A stretch of 64,000 bases of DNA from Aplysia californica (GCF_000002075.1 NW_004797813.1:201535-265534); one strand, 5' to 3'. Positions 1-41,862 are shown, counted from the stretch's first letter. The notes: generated from the sequence alone by a model not told the origin. A program made the numbers and translations.

Positions 1-55
<55 letters not shown>

Positions 56-66
56 GCGCGCGCGCG
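1..66. repeat. (CA)n microsatellite passing into (CG)n
   Basis: Pure CA dinucleotides to about position 53 are followed by alternating CG to 66 and then a short CA tail. The tract runs off the left edge, so its full length is unknown. Confidence 0.97.
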
Positions 67-81
67 TACACACACAAGTAG

Positions 82-190
82 GCTACTCCTTAAATCTTCT
101 TTTCAGTTGTCTTTTAGCCACACCCCTGATCTTAGGGTAGGTAAGATCTTACACCTAGCTTTCTCGGATAAGGGCGAAAATAAATATAAT
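82..190 (+). repeat. SINE-A fragment (internal/3' part)
   Basis: The segment with CCACACCCCTGATCTTAG and a GATAAGGGCGAAAA box matches the middle of the fuller copies at 6228-6695 (+), 29590-30113 (-) and 41420-41860 (-). The tRNA-like head is missing. Confidence 0.7.
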
Positions 191-973
191 TTACATATTA
201 ACTTTCTTGTTGACGGAATTACTAATAGCGTTACCCTTTTGTTATCCTTTCATCCCGTCAACAGACCAAATGCAAGACTTACTTGAACTGCTTCTCAAGA
301 ATGCTCAGGTTGTGCCTGACCCGTCCGTTGATGCTCGTGAAAACCATCCGCTTCAGGCTAGACTGGACGGAAAACATGTTGAGAGAAAACAGTAATAGTG
401 CAATTCTCTATTTGATAAGGTATTGTTGCGTTTGCTTATCTTCTCATTATTATAAACTAGTAAAAATGCAACACTACGTTTCAAGTTATGGGTACTGGCA
501 AAGTTTCATATTTTTTTCACTGGATAGTTTCTGAGAATATACCTTTCGCAAAATTTGGCCTTAGCTCCATTAGTAGTAGGATATGTATTTGCTTACTGAT
601 AGAACAAGGTCATAAAGTAGGCCTATGCCCCTCTGCTTATACAAACAAAACACAGTTTTGACTATGTCCTGAAGAAACTTGTGAGATCATTTGCACCATA
701 ACCATATCACTATGACAATTTGTATATATTTATCATTGAAGTCATATAAATGTACATGTCGTGAGGGCTGCAAAAATCTCCACCTCGTTTTACTACCAAA
801 AATGTAGAAGTTACGTACTGAAAAACCAAGTTATTTCCGGCCAAGGGACACCTTCACTTTCAGAAAGTACGAAACATTGTTGTGCGCGTACAACCTAAAT
901 TATCTGTTCGTCAAAACTCGGATTACTCTGAACAGTAATTACTTTATAACGTATGTTGTCTTCCCCTGTGCAG
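191..973. other. Intron of the sulfotransferase gene, no feature recognised
   Basis: This AT-rich stretch lies upstream of the terminal sulfotransferase exon and is presumably its last intron. Short open frames at 207-395 and 283-534 have no recognisable domain and are treated as chance. Confidence 0.5.
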
Positions 974-1454
974 AGACCCTCGGGCAGTGATAACTTCCCA
1001 GCTGTCTGCGCTGATCAACCCTCTCAAGCTGAACCTCACTCAGAGTCTGAAGATCATCTGTCCTCAGCTCAGGGAAGACATCGGTGCCTTAAAACGACTC
1101 ACTCTTCGCTATCCGGACAGGGTCAAGATGGTTCGATATGAACACGGCGCTTTGAATCCGCTGAAGTACGCTAGGGACATTTACCGTTTCATCGGCATGG
1201 ACTTAACCGACAATGTAGTTGACTTTGTTAACTCCATCACTTCTGCAAGGGCAGACGATAGCCTGTTTGGCACAGTCCGAGCGAGCTCCGCGGAAGCTAT
1301 GGATGCCTGGAGGCACCGGGTTAGCTTCGATGAGGCCAGGGAGGTGGACAGATGGTGCAGCGATGTGTTGCCAGATCTGGGATATAAGTTACTAACGTCG
1401 AAGGCTGAGCTCAAGTCCAACAGCTCTCTCTTGTTGGAATCTGAATTAGACTGA
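974..1454 (+). CDS. Carbohydrate 6-O-sulfotransferase, terminal exon (partial gene)
   Basis: This exon encodes the C-terminal ~160 residues of a Golgi carbohydrate sulfotransferase of the CHST1/3/7 type, enzymes that move sulfate from PAPS to the 6-OH of Gal, GlcNAc or GalNAc in glycans. It opens right after a CCCCTGTGCAG acceptor in phase 2 and at once reads (R)DPRAVITSQL, the 3'-phosphate-binding loop of the PAPS site. Further family marks are MVRYEHGALNPLKYARDIYR and FIGMDL, then a W-R-H-x3-F segment and a final DLGYKLL before the stop. The 5'-PSB loop, membrane anchor and start lie left of the window. Which CHST subtype it is, and hence the acceptor sugar, cannot be told from this part. 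It faces ETF1 tail to tail, about 8 kb apart. Confidence 0.85.
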
Positions 1455-1639
1455 TACCTCACGTGATTTCGGTCATACACTGATCACACCAGTAGTAAAC
1501 AGGTTCTCTACAACCGAGAATAAGCTGAGGATTGACATTCCTGAGCACTCAAATATTCTGTTTACTTTAGTCTTGATTTGTTTCTTGGCTGTTTGCCTCT
1601 ACTGACACGGGGAAAACCCTAACCTAATATGGAAATAGT

Positions 1640-1845
1640 TTTAGTTTAAGTAAAAGTTTTACGGCACTTGCAACACTATAAGGTCATATAAAAGCAGAAG
1701 ATAAGATGTGTTAGAAGAGAGTAACAAATGTTAAAAAAAAAAAAAAAATTATAAAGGAGGAGGAGGAGAGATCAGGACGACAGGTATTTGATAGGAAAGA
1801 AGGAGCAAACCACACCAGAGCAGCCACCATCCACCCACTGATATA
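1640..1845 (-). repeat. SINE-C copy (hairpin-tail family)
   Basis: On the + strand it reads TTTTACGGCACTTGCAAC, then a GTTAGAAGAGAGTAACAAA block, then GAAGGAGCAAACCACACCAG. The same order recurs at 5881-6080 and 7003-7170. An internal A15 run is present. The sense strand is minus, with the hairpin module at its 3' end. Confidence 0.75.
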
Positions 1846-2499
1846 TGAAAATGAAACCGCTTAACCTGGCAAGTTTGTAGTTACTCCTTGACCTTGTATG
1901 TAATTGTAGATGGGTGTTCTTTGTAATTGTAGAGAAATTCTAAGGTTGGGTAAAGTGAAGTTCATCGACACAACGCCATTTTGGACAGGTGATAACCAAC
2001 ACAGATCGATAGAAGCGACAAGGTAAAATAAGCCATAAAGACCTTCCGATGGTGCTGTGCCGTCTAATCGTCCGCTCTCTCGTTGTGACAGAGAGTAGAC
2101 AGTCAGTCGAATTCCAACAGAAAGAACCAGAACCTGAGCTCTGAGGTCAACCACCGTTATCAGTGGACATTTCGCTTGGTTATACATGTAATAGATAGGC
2201 CCAGTTATAAAGGACGGGAAAAGGTGGTGCTCTGAACCGACATTGGGCCCAAACTACCAGTAGCCGAGTGATTTCCTTGCATACACCAAAACACAAAACA
2301 AAAAGACCTAGCCTCTGTCCTGGTCATGAGTTGACGAAAGTCCCAAAATCCATGTGTTCAAAACTAAGCATTCTCCAAGATACGTGTCCCGCACCAAATA
2401 CCAGTACACCAGTACATTATAATTTTGTGACATTGTAACAAACAGCTAGCAAACACAGCAGCTATTAAAATGGGTCGATAATACACTGTCGACCAAATT
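1846..2499. other. Intergenic, no feature recognised
   Basis: No conserved coding signal is seen. The open frame on the minus strand at 1861-2187 has no domain and no exon-like borders. Confidence 0.5.
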
Positions 2500-2504
2500 T
2501 TGAA

Positions 2505-2858
2505 AATTGTTGGGCTTAGGCATATCTATATTATGCATAATATTGTAATAAATTTCATACGGCATTTGTGTTGTAAAATCGGATTCTGGTGTCGGATTTT
2601 TTCTTTATCAGGAGAGGATTTCCGATACAATACGTATTTTTTAAAATCTCTCATTGTTTCATTTAAACATAAATTATATAAATCCCTAAAATGTCACACA
2701 CATTTTGGGCTAAGGCATGTGAAAGTGATTTTCATTTGGGTCATAAAGGATGATAGCGAAAATCTTATACCAGATTTGATTAGGTCAGGATTTTTTTATA
2801 GCATGCGGCGCATTTTTTTCTCTTTGATTCATTTAAACATAAACCCATAAAATCCCAC
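2505..2858. repeat. Diverged ~190-bp direct duplication
   Basis: Two adjacent units start with GGGCTTAGGCAT or GGGCTAAGGCAT and end with TCATTTAAACATAAA followed by ATAAATCCC or AAAATCCC. Unit 1 is about 2505-2690, unit 2 about 2702-2858. Both carry a TCGGATTTTTT/TCAGGATTTTTT block. This is an old tandem duplication of AT-rich DNA. Confidence 0.6.
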
Positions 2859-2859
2859 G

Positions 2860-3719
2860 TGTGTATGAATGTCAAAAATATAATTTTATTCTGTAAAGTT
2901 CAGTTCATTATGTAACATCTTTTTCTCGATTGAAATCCTTATCTAATCAAATGTGTCATCACACGTTACTCTTTTAATGTCTGGTTCAGCTAATATGACC
3001 TCTTTCAACTTAGTTAGCATCACCGACGCTTGCCTTTTCCGTCCTGACTTTGTAGCACCACAAAGAAAAAACACAGAAAACACTGTGGGTTGATACTAAG
3101 TTCCAGAATTCAACGTCACAACTAAATAGTAGAAACCGCTTACATTAGCTTTAATAAACGATCATCAAATGATGATCTCCTGTAGAAATTTCATAGTGAC
3201 TTTATTACGCAATTAATTAAAAACACTCTTCAGCTTTCTTGCATTGTCTTTCGAATTTTAGTTTGTATTATTTTTAGCGTTGTTTGTATACAATAAACTG
3301 AATAACGGAATGTGTCATTTTTTACAATGTGATACGGGACACTATGCAAATACACAACACTTGTGAATAATACATTGTCTTTCTGGAAATACATGTAATA
3401 AAAGTTACTTCCCTTTTTCAATAGAGCCTGTCATTCTTACTTCCCCTGACAAAATCAAGAATGCCTGAAATTATATAAATATGTGAATTCTGCTAAAAAG
3501 CGGACCTGATTAATGAAAACTAACAACATAACAATATTTGGATTAAGCACACCAATGTCCATAAGATCTGACAATTTTCATTGCTAAGCTTTTTTCATCG
3601 TTGATCAGTGATGAAAGAAAGTTGAAGTAGAATTGAATTGCCCCGTAACAAGATCACGAGAGCTTACAATTCCACGGTGTGCTATGGGCTAATACGGTGT
3701 ATATTATATATGTATCATA
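2860..3719. other. Intergenic, no feature recognised
   Basis: AT-rich sequence. No coding, RNA or repeat signal could be supported on either strand. Confidence 0.45.
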
Positions 3720-3890
3720 TTCATCGAAGACGGCCTCCATTGTCGAGGAGAAAAGAAGCCATCTTAGACAGGTGGACGTTTTACACGGTAGGCCTACCAT
3801 TACATGTATAATAAAATTCATGGGAGGAAATTGGAAGCGGCTGTTTTGCACATTGTCGTATACAGGTGGCCATTAGAGTAGGTCCAACTG
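3720..3890. mobile_element. Truncated pogo/Tigger-like MITE (same family as 25926-26788)
   Basis: The segment holds CATTGTCGAGGAGAAAAG, ACAGGTGGACGTTTTACAC and the terminal GGTCCAACTG followed by TA. These match in order the ends of the MITE at 25926-26788. The left TIR is not recognisable, so the copy is old or 5'-truncated. Confidence 0.6.
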
Positions 3891-3892
3891 TA

Positions 3893-5440
3893 TACAAAGT
3901 ATTGAAAATGTTCTCGTGCAAACAGTTGTCAAGGGATTTTCAGGTGGAGAGAAATCCATTATAAATGTTCTCATACAGTTGTTTATGGTGCTAATCTGAA
4001 AGAACCATAAGATGTTTCATGTACAGTTGTGTTAACTTATTCGCTCATTACAAATAAAGGCATTGTAATTTGTAACACCTCAGTAGTTCAGTGTTCTGAA
4101 CTTTTAGTGGCCCTACCACTTTCATGGTCTTTTACTTTTATTTATGATAATGTTTACTCTTCGCTTGGTAAGGAGAGGACCCTCTGCATTCTTGAAGGGG
4201 GGTGCGACCTGTTTAATTATGTTTACTACTAGACATTAAAAAATGAACAATATGATGGCAAGGGCCGTTGAATGGTGCTCAACATTCAACTGTAATTTAG
4301 CTCCTTCATTGTATAAGTATAAGCTACTTCGTTTCAATACCGTAAAATATGTAAGGCATTGTTAGTGTTACTCACATCCTTTGTCCATTGTACATCATGT
4401 ACATGAACTTCCACCCGACCCGCCATCGTCTTTGAATCTCAGCTCACAAACAGTGAGAACTTGTGCGCACTTTATGATAAAAGTAGAATAAGAGGCAATC
4501 AATATCTGTAACATTTATTTTAAGTACATGTATTCCTCAAATCAGAATAAAACCACAGCTCAAAATATAGTAAAACTACAAGTAGTCTCTCGAAGACGAG
4601 CGCAGATCTATGCCCCTGGCGTCCTTCGAACAACGAACTTTCTGTAATCGATACGTGAACTTGAAATATTTGACTTGACACGTGTTCACACATGTCGCTT
4701 TTAATGCCGTGCGTTTTTTCGCGGCACAAGGAATTGTTTAGACATCTCAAAGTGACAGAACTGCCCAGGAGGTTCCTACTCAACCATGAGTGCATTTGTA
4801 TCTGATGCCAAGCAAAATATGTCATGATTTTCCATGGAGGTTATGGTGTCCTTTAGTTTCATATATAGCTTTGTGAATAAAAATCAAGTTTTGAAGGTAC
4901 CGGCGGTTAAGAAAGGTCATGTACCGGTAATGTATAAAGTAATTTACCCTGAAGATGTTACTCTCTTCACACGGTTTGTGATTTAGTCACTTTTAATTTT
5001 AAGGCAAGGAAGCAGAAACAAATTATTGAACAAATAAAGTATGTATCCTCCAACAAGCCTGCCATGGCAGCCTTGAAACTCAAAACGTCAAGTCAATGTA
5101 GGCCTACAAGCAGGTCCACAAAACAGTCCTGGACTTGGGTGTCTCAACACAAGGCACATGCTAAGCTCCACACACAGGGAGAAAAGCCCAGCATTGATTT
5201 TTACAATCCCACCGAGACGGTGATGTGCTCCTGGCTCTCAAACCGAGTAATGAATATGAAGCTGAACCTCCAGTTCCACCAAGTTAAGTTAAACTTTCTT
5301 CCCGAATACACATAGTCATTATTTAGCATAAGCAAAAACAAGTAGGCCTACTTAAGCCAGGTCAGCAATCTTTATCATCGGAACTTTAGAATCCTTCTTC
5401 ATAACGTATAATTTCATAGACAATGAACTTGGCCCCTCCT
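3893..5440. other. Intergenic, no feature recognised
   Basis: AT-rich DNA. Short open frames here (for example 4029-4232, 4520-4825 and 5064-5315) show no family signature and no convincing splice context. Confidence 0.45.
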
Positions 5441-5449
5441 GGATGAAAA

Positions 5450-5842
5450 AAAAATGGTAGCGGGGCGAGAAAAGTCCTGCGAGATGAAATGTCTAGGGAG
5501 AGCTGTCAACAAAACCAGACGGGACATGGTCAGAAACAACAAGATCAGAGAAATCGTGGGAACAACACCTGTCCTCAACTACATCCGAAGGCAAACAATC
5601 AGGTGGTTTGACATCACACGTATGGCACCTAACCAGCTTGCCAGTAACGCCTACTACAGTGGAAATTATCAGGGAACAAGGCAAGAGGAAGACCAAGAAA
5701 GACCAGGATCAAGGGTGTGAAGGATACCCTGAAAACATTCGATATCCCACCCAGCCAGGCCATCAAACTTGCAAGAGACAGGAAGCTCTTTCTCTCCTCG
5801 ACGCCCCAGAGGTACATTGTACAAGAGGACGGATAAAGTAAA
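5450..5842 (+). mobile_element. LINE fragment: C-terminal end of a non-LTR reverse transcriptase ORF
   Basis: The frame at 5454-5720 reads EMKCLGRAVNKTRRDMVRNN, KIREIVGTTPVLNYI and QTIRWFDITRMAPNQ. This is the classic region behind the reverse transcriptase of non-LTR elements (nKtRrD.iRN..IReevg...i..iRWfGHi.RM). A frameshift near 5660 moves the coding into another frame (DTLKTFDIPPSQAIKLARDR), which continues until shortly before 5842. The RT core and endonuclease are absent, so this is a 5'-truncated dead copy. The clade cannot be fixed from this end alone. Confidence 0.8.
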
Positions 5843-5880
5843 GTAGGAGAGAAAAGTTAAAACAACACTTGTTTTTCAAA

Positions 5881-6080
5881 TTTTAGTAGAGGTTTTACGG
5901 CGCTCGCAACTGCATAAGGCAAGGTCATATGATGAGCGCCAGAAAATTAGAGGTGTTACAGGAGAGTAGCAAACAAAAAAGAAGAAGGGGAGATATGGAC
6001 GATAGATGTTTGATAGGAAAGAAGAAGCAAACCACACCAGAGCACCCGTCAACCACCCACGAAACTACACCACAACAGCA
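5881..6080 (-). repeat. SINE-C copy (hairpin-tail family)
   Basis: The + strand starts TTTTAGTAGAGGTTTTACGG with the arms GGCGCTC and GAGCGCC around CATAAGG..GGTCATAT. It goes on through TTAGAGGTGTTACAGGAGAG to GCAAACCACACCAGAGCACC. This is one of the better preserved copies; the sense strand is minus. Confidence 0.8.
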
Positions 6081-6139
6081 AACTAAGAAAGATACATAAA
6101 GTTTCTGACAATGAGGTGAGAACCCATTATTTTTGTTTT

Positions 6140-6220
6140 AGTAAGAGTAAGAGTAAGAGTTTCACGGCACTTGCAACACAATAGATCATATAAGTGCCGA
6201 AGATTAGAGGTGTTACAAGA
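6140..6220 (-). repeat. SINE-C hairpin module, short copy
   Basis: CACGGCACTTGCAACACAAT and ATAAGTGCCGAAGATTAGAG carry the variant stem GGCACTT/AAGTGCC. The copy breaks off after GTGTTACAAGAG, directly before the SINE-A head at 6228. Confidence 0.75.
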
Positions 6221-6227
6221 GTCAAGA

Positions 6228-6695
6228 GGGGCTCTCGTGGCCTAGAGATTAAAGTGTTTGCCTCTCATTCACTAGGTCACGGGTTCGAATCCAGATAGCG
6301 ACTGACAATTTTTTCCCCCTAAAATGTTCTCCTTTCACCTTTCCTGCTCTCCAACAGTGTTCTGTTGTTTGCTTTCGTCTCCACTTTCTTCTGCCCTGTC
6401 CTCTGGGCTCCGGACTCTTTTTACAGCCTTTCTACCCTACTGCTACTCCTTACTGCAGTCTTTCAGCCACACCCCTGATCTTATAGTACAGTAATCACGT
6501 AGTAAGAAAGGTCTTCACTAAGCCTTCTTGGACAAAGTTGAAAAATCTTGGGGGTACGGTGCCACGTGAAAGATCCCTTGGTGGTTCAAAATCGATTTAT
6601 AAGAGTAAGCTCCTGCCGCCACCTGGGCAAAAATTCAAAATATTCTATCCACCAACTGAAAATGTTTTAACGTGTCCCGCGCCCTCGTATGATCT
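6228..6695 (+). repeat. SINE-A, tRNA-headed, near full length
   Basis: The head GGGGCTCTCGTGGCCTAGAG resembles a tRNA 5' end with an A box. A perfect Pol III B box, GGTTCGAATCC, lies at 6282-6292. The ~400-bp body has a CT-rich block (CTCCTTTCACCTTTCCTGCT), the CCACACCCCTGATCTTA box, and GATCCCTTGGTGGTTC. The 3' end approaches CGCGCCCTCGTATGATC, a decayed form of the hairpin tail. Not a tRNA gene: there is no cloverleaf 3' half or acceptor stem. Confidence 0.85.
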
Positions 6696-6699
6696 AACT

Positions 6700-6970
6700 T
6701 TTATTGTTTTAGCGTTTTACGGTACTTGTAACACAATAAGGTCATATAAGTATAAGTGCCGAAGATTAGAGGTGTTACAAGAGAGTAACAAAAACAAAAA
6801 AGAAGGAGAGATAATTTAAATTGTAATAAGTGTTTTTCGGCACTTGCAACACAATAAGGTCATATCAGTGCCAAAGATTAGAGGTGTTACAACAAGAGAA
6901 TAACAAACAAATAAGGAGTTCAAGGAGAGATAAGTTTAGTTTTAGTAAGTGTTTTACGGCACTTGCAACA
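6700..6970 (-). repeat. Cluster of three SINE-C hairpin modules
   Basis: Three partial copies follow one another at about 6705-6800, 6828-6925 and 6945-6970. Each begins near GTTTTACGG/TTTTTCGG and CACTTGCAACACA, followed by GGTCATAT and GTGCCGAAGATTAGAGGTG. They look like repeated insertions, or local duplication of one insertion. Confidence 0.7.
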
Positions 6971-7002
6971 CATCAAGAAGGAAGCCTGTTCATTCTTTTT
7001 TA

Positions 7003-7170
7003 GTTTTAGTACAGGTTTTATGGCGCTCGCAACTGCAATGAGCGCCAGAAGATTAGAGGTGTTACAAGAGAGTAACAAACATGAAAAAGAAGAAGGGGAG
7101 ATAAACGATAGATGTTTGATAGGACAGAAGGAGCAAACCACACCAGAGCACCCGCCAATCACCCACGTTC
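7003..7170 (-). repeat. SINE-C copy with shortened hairpin loop
   Basis: TGGCGCTCGCAACTGCAATG is followed directly by AGCGCCAGAAG. The stem arms are kept while the CATAAGGTCAT loop is lost. The body ends at GCAAACCACACCAGAGCACC. Confidence 0.8.
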
Positions 7171-7179
7171 ACATTCTTC

Positions 7180-9531
7180 ACACACAAGAAATACAAAACA
7201 AATTAAATTACAATAGGTTGCCATATCATTTCATTTAATCAAATGTGCTATGTACATAAAGTATTCAATCTTGTCTTATACAAGGTACCTCAAAATCCCA
7301 TAAATTAAAACATAATCACACATTCAGGAAATGACTCATAAAAGTATGTTTTGATGTCTTGAAGTCAAGTGCATGATTGACCAGATTCAGTAGAATGCCG
7401 TTCTTTGTCTTCTTTATATGCAACACAGAAGAGGAGATGCAACAGAACCCCTTTCGATGTTCCAAGAAGCCAGTGGGAAACAGTTTTTAATCATTAACAC
7501 CTTTAACAGTTAGCTAAACCTTCAAAAAGAAAAAAGTGGCACAAAATATACATATAACAAATGCCAACTGAGGCATGATCTGACCAATACTACTTCACTT
7601 TGTGAAACTTGAAAAGGAAAAAAGAAAATTGCATAGGCACAACAATGTTTCTTTGTTTTGCAAACGAAAATGGAAGGTAAATGTTTCAAAAGCTGGCATG
7701 AGGAACAAATAGGTAAGGAGCAAAATACTGTTTCAAGCACATGCAATTAAAAAAGTCTAAATATCTTGACCAAAGAGAGCAAACTGCAGGTGTGAGACAT
7801 CTTAAACATGTCACCATCCTGTGTGTGGTTTCACTTTAGTGAGCACTACTGTCCCTTCCTACTTTGAAAAGGTAATAATCCAACCACTATCACTATACAA
7901 ATAGCCCTACCTATGTATTATCGTTTCCTGAGCATAAAAGGCACAACATCCTTAGTACTGTCTATTTCAACCTATTTTTGAAGGATCATTACAATATATA
8001 TAACATCTGATGTAGAAAAAAAAATTTCAACCAGCATGTTCTGAATCTCAAAAATTAAGACTGGTTGCACATATGAGTGAACCAGCCTATAAAGTTGTGA
8101 AATACGGGGGTTCTTGCCGATTGTCTCGATAACAGTGACATGCACAAAGAAAATGGACATAAGCCCCATTGACTGCAATCACAGCAGAGTTAACAATCAT
8201 AAAGAAATAAAAGACTAGAGAAATCAGGAGAAAACCTGATTCTTCACAGCCCCCACCCCCACAAGAAGTATAAAGGTTTGGACAATTCATGGACAAAAAA
8301 TGATCATGATTTCAATAGATGCCAATCAAGTAGTGTAGAATTATAAAGTTTATGACAGTATCAACCAAATGAAGGTTGACAATTATATACCTTATGCTTC
8401 TGGCTACTTTACCCTACAAAAGTTTAATACCGTTACTTATTGACTGGCCACAACACCAACGTTGTCAAAGCCACGAACAGCTCCATAAATGCTCATGAAT
8501 TATTTTGGCAGCTCACACAGACTTCAACCTTTCTTCCAAGTCAACCTTTTAGTGCGGGAGGTACAGGCTGGCCATAATCTTAAATCAAATTTTTTTTGAG
8601 AGATCAAAACTTTCAAGACACATTTTTTAAAAAAGGGATTCATTTTAAAATCCATTAATTTTCAGCGACACTGTAAGAGACAAAAAACAGGAGTAAATAT
8701 CTATTAAGCAATATGAAACTAGTAACAAGTCAAGTGTGTTTTCTCCTTCAAGGTGTTGACACTACACACAAAAGAGTTCAGCGTACAAAGCTATTGGATT
8801 AGGTACCTGGTAAAACCCAGCACTTTACACACACACTTAAAATGGGAACAAAATAAAGTTAGCATTAAACTACACAATGACAATGATTCCAAGATGAATT
8901 CCGCGATCATTTAAAATTAATAGGCTATTAAGCAAAATGTTTCTGGAAATGAATTTTCAAAATAAATTGATGGATGGTGATACAGGTGCCAACTGGCAAC
9001 TGTAAATGATGCTCAAAATGCTCAGTCAAACATGAGACCAGGTGGCCATTACCGCAAGCCACTAGATAACATCCCTTGCTGTCACAAATGATTATCCCAA
9101 CACTTAGTCTAGCAAAAAGAAAAGATTTGTCAAAATACAAAGTCTCACAAAATCTGTGTATATAAAAGATTATCATTAATCTGTCACAACTCCTTCCCCC
9201 CCCCCCCCCCCCCAAATAGAAATGAGAAGTTGCAAAGCTGCAGGAGAACAATATCTACAGACCAGTACATCTTCATAGAACTCACTGTCAGAATATGTGA
9301 CCAATGATGTTCAAACGTCAAAACTTTTTCCACGACTGGGACCAAATACCCCCCCCCCCCCCCCCCCATTGCAACAAAGATTTCTTACTATACACCCTCT
9401 AAATAGTGGAAGGCATGTTTCTTTGTCTAGGACCATTTTGTTGTGAAGTAACATCCACTATCAGAGACCTAAGGGGACTTGTACATCCAGCACACCTAAC
9501 TATGCCTCAGCTGTGCAAAACAAAACTGAGT
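7180..9531 (-). other. Probable ETF1 3' UTR and downstream flank
   Basis: No further coding exon is seen past the ETF1 stop at 9532 in gene direction. The stretch is AT-rich with two poly-C tracts (9196-9213 and 9349-9367), which read as poly-G on the transcript strand. No AATAAA is seen on the minus strand; ATTAAA occurs near 7486 and 7233. How far the UTR reaches is unknown. Confidence 0.4.
9196..9367. repeat. Two poly-C homopolymers
   Basis: C18 at about 9196-9213 and C19 at about 9349-9367 lie 135 bp apart. Similar runs occur at 18766, 20211 (as G) and 30112. Confidence 0.95.
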
Positions 9532-22817
<13,286 letters not shown>

Positions 22818-23310
22818 CTCTCTCAATCAAGTTGAAGACGCAGTTGAGATGGCGGCTTTTCCCTTTGCGTCAACCGTATGGCGAGAAAGGTGGGTCTGAG
22901 TGGGGTACAACAAATATTGTCTTTCTATCTTACCGATTCAAAGACAAACTTTAAGTAAAAGGGAACTCCTTCAACACACCCGTACGTAATGACCAATGAA
23001 CTGTTATTAGAAAATAAAACTGCCTAACAAAAATAACTACTTTTCTACCAATGGTGCAACATCCTTTATTGGTATTCTCTCAAACAGTCTTTCGCCATGT
23101 GAAAGGAATGACGTCACGAGATCATAGCAGTCTCTCACTTGAGAACTTGTCGGCCCAGCTATTGGAAAATAATTAGGCATTTTGATAAATATAACAACAA
23201 ATATACCAAAATATTTTTTGTCTTACAGTAAGTTTATCATAAAAATGAAAACAGACTTTTAACCTCATTAAAATTTTTGTTTGCATCTATTTTCTGCTGA
23301 ACTTGCTAAA
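22818..23310. promoter_or_regulatory. Shared bidirectional promoter region of ETF1 and PSTK
   Basis: The 493 bp between the two start codons contain a perfect CRE palindrome TGACGTCA (23109-23116), CCAAT boxes at 22993-22997 and 23048-23052, and a reverse one at 23161-23165. On the ETF1 strand GCCGCCATCTC (22846-22856) is a YY1-type site, often found at starts of housekeeping genes. No TATA box is obvious for either gene. Both 5' UTRs must lie here, unless upstream non-coding exons exist. Confidence 0.75.
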
Positions 23311-39974
<16,664 letters not shown>

Positions 39975-40053
39975 CACTGAATGTTTGATTTTAAGAAGTG
40001 ACACAATGCTTGCACAAGGACGATTAATTCCATCAATATCCTGTGTTCCCTCA

Positions 40054-40059
40054 AATAAA
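40054..40059 (+). other. PSTK: Polyadenylation signal of PSTK
   Basis: Canonical AATAAA 80 bp after the PSTK stop implies a short 3' UTR ending near 40080. Confidence 0.75.
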
Positions 40060-40209
40060 GATATCAATAACAAGTAAAAGACCTATGCTTCTGATGTACA
40101 ACAAAAAAAGATATGGAAGGTCATGTTTCCATCTTCACTGATTTCCTACCATCTTATTCACCTTGTATAGTCTACAAGTATTTTTATGTTACAGTATGTA
40201 CAATCAGAA

Positions 40210-40520
40210 TACCATCGGATTACTATCAGAATGCTTATTATGTATCTCTAGCTTAAATATTTTTATTTTTGATATGTGTGTGACTGTGTATGTTTGTGAA
40301 TGGAAGCATATATTATGTGTGTGGAAAAGAAGATATATGATAGGGAGTGTGTATATGAGTGCGTGTGTGTATGTGTGTGTGTGTGTGTGCGTGTAATGTG
40401 TGATGTGTGTGCGCACGTGCGTGCGTGTGTATGCGTGTGTATGCGTGTGTATTGTGAATCACCAAACCAATGTTCCAGCATCTGGGCAATAAAGATAAAT
40501 ATCTTTTGCCTTATCTGTAA
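40210..40520 (+). repeat. TG-rich repeat, uninterrupted copy
   Basis: TATCTCTAGCTTAAA, GTGTGTGACTGTGTATGTTT, a (TG)n core with CGTG variants, then CACCAAACCAATGTTCCAGC and CAATAAAGATAAATATC. It is the reference for the split copy at 27025/29260. Confidence 0.65.
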
Positions 40521-41206
40521 TAGCTTGTCAAGAAGTTATAGCCAGTCTCAACATAATCAGACTCTGCTTCTTGTAAGTTGCCCCGAACTATAACTATTAC
40601 AAGATCTGCAGACCATGTTCACCTTCATGGTAGCTGAAGAGACCTATAACAGACAGGCTCAATTATCAGCAGAAGCCACCTGAGTGTAAAGCCGGCAACC
40701 ACAATTTTTTTTAAAGGAGTGAATGAAACATTATAACCAATTTTTGTGATGTTGAACTTTTACCAAATGTTACGTTCTTTCTCATATTTTATAATGAACT
40801 TTACATTGTGAAAAGATGCAATAATGAACCTGTTGTTTGGTGCTGACATCATGTTAAAACATAATGAATGCTGCAATGTTACTTTTATTCTTTTAAAACC
40901 CTGTTGGACATATGATACAATAAATTGTGACAGAAAAGTATATAGCCCGGATCTTTCTAACTTTGGCTGTAGAAGCATCTTGTAGTCTGAGTACTCTGAG
41001 TGGGTTTTTTTGTCTCTTTGCTCTGTCTTAACATTAACTCAATGGAGATGGCCTTGATTCCCTTCTTAGTGAAGGCACACAGCATTTGTGACGATAAGTA
41101 TTCTGTTGTCAGTCAGAATGAACGTGCAAGAAAACAATTGTGCAGTTCCCTTTTTCACCATTTAAATATAAGTAGAAATTTTATGCTTCCTATCGATACA
41201 ATTTAG

Positions 41207-41345
41207 ACCATTCAGGAGGTGGGCTGCTTCAACCCTGCCTGTCAGGACCAACCTGGGCTGAGAGGAATACAATATTCCTGCTGAAAGATGGAGATACTCG
41301 ATCAAATTCTCTCTTCACTAGATCTGAACCCAGATTTTCTTTGTG
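41207..41345 (-). repeat. SINE-B fragment
   Basis: CAGGAGGTGGGCTGC, CCCTGCCTGTCAGGACCAAC and GAAAGATGGAGATACTCGAT recur at 47538, 49137 and 55660. Confidence 0.7.
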
Positions 41346-41419
41346 CAATAGCAAAGCGGTCAGTTGCACCCCGAGCAGTGAAACTGATGAATCTTCTTAT
41401 TTGCATTTCCTGGCTACAT

Positions 41420-41860
41420 CTCAGGGGTGGCCAACTGCTGAATTTTGTCAGGGTGGCGGTCAAAACTTACTCTTGTCAATTTTAGGACCACCAAGGATCT
41501 TTAACATGCACAACTTGCAAATAAGATCTCCGAGATTTTTCGCCCTTATCCGATAAGGGTAGACATGGGATTTTACCTACCCAAATATCAGGTATGTGGC
41601 AGAAAGACAGCAATAAGATATAAGAAGCAGTTAGGAGTAACAGTAGAAAGAGTCAGGAGTAAAGGAGAGAGGAGTCCAAAAGAGAATGGGGTGGGGAAGA
41701 AAGTGGAGATGAAAGCAGATGGCAGAACATGACCAGAGAACGGGAAAAGAGGTAAAAGGAGAACATTTTAGAGATTAAAATTTTTCATCACTATCAGGTT
41801 TTGAACCTGAGACCTATTTAATGAGAGGCGAACACCATACCTCTAGACCACGAGAGCCCC
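41420..41860 (-). repeat. SINE-A, reverse copy
   Basis: The head at the right end reads, reversed, GGGGCTCTCGTGGTCTAGAG with the B-box-like GGTTCAAAACC. The body has the CCTGATATTTGGG box and GGTGGTCCTAAAATTGAC. The 3' hairpin module is not recognisable in this copy. Confidence 0.8.
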
Positions 41861-41862
41861 CA

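Noticed and set aside
5064-5315. 83-codon open frame starting MAALKLKTSS
   Set aside because: No recognisable domain, no splice context and no similarity to the LINE fragment that follows at 5450.
6228-6310. Possible tRNA gene with perfect B box
   Set aside because: The acceptor stem does not close and the sequence continues into a repeated SINE body found at several other places.
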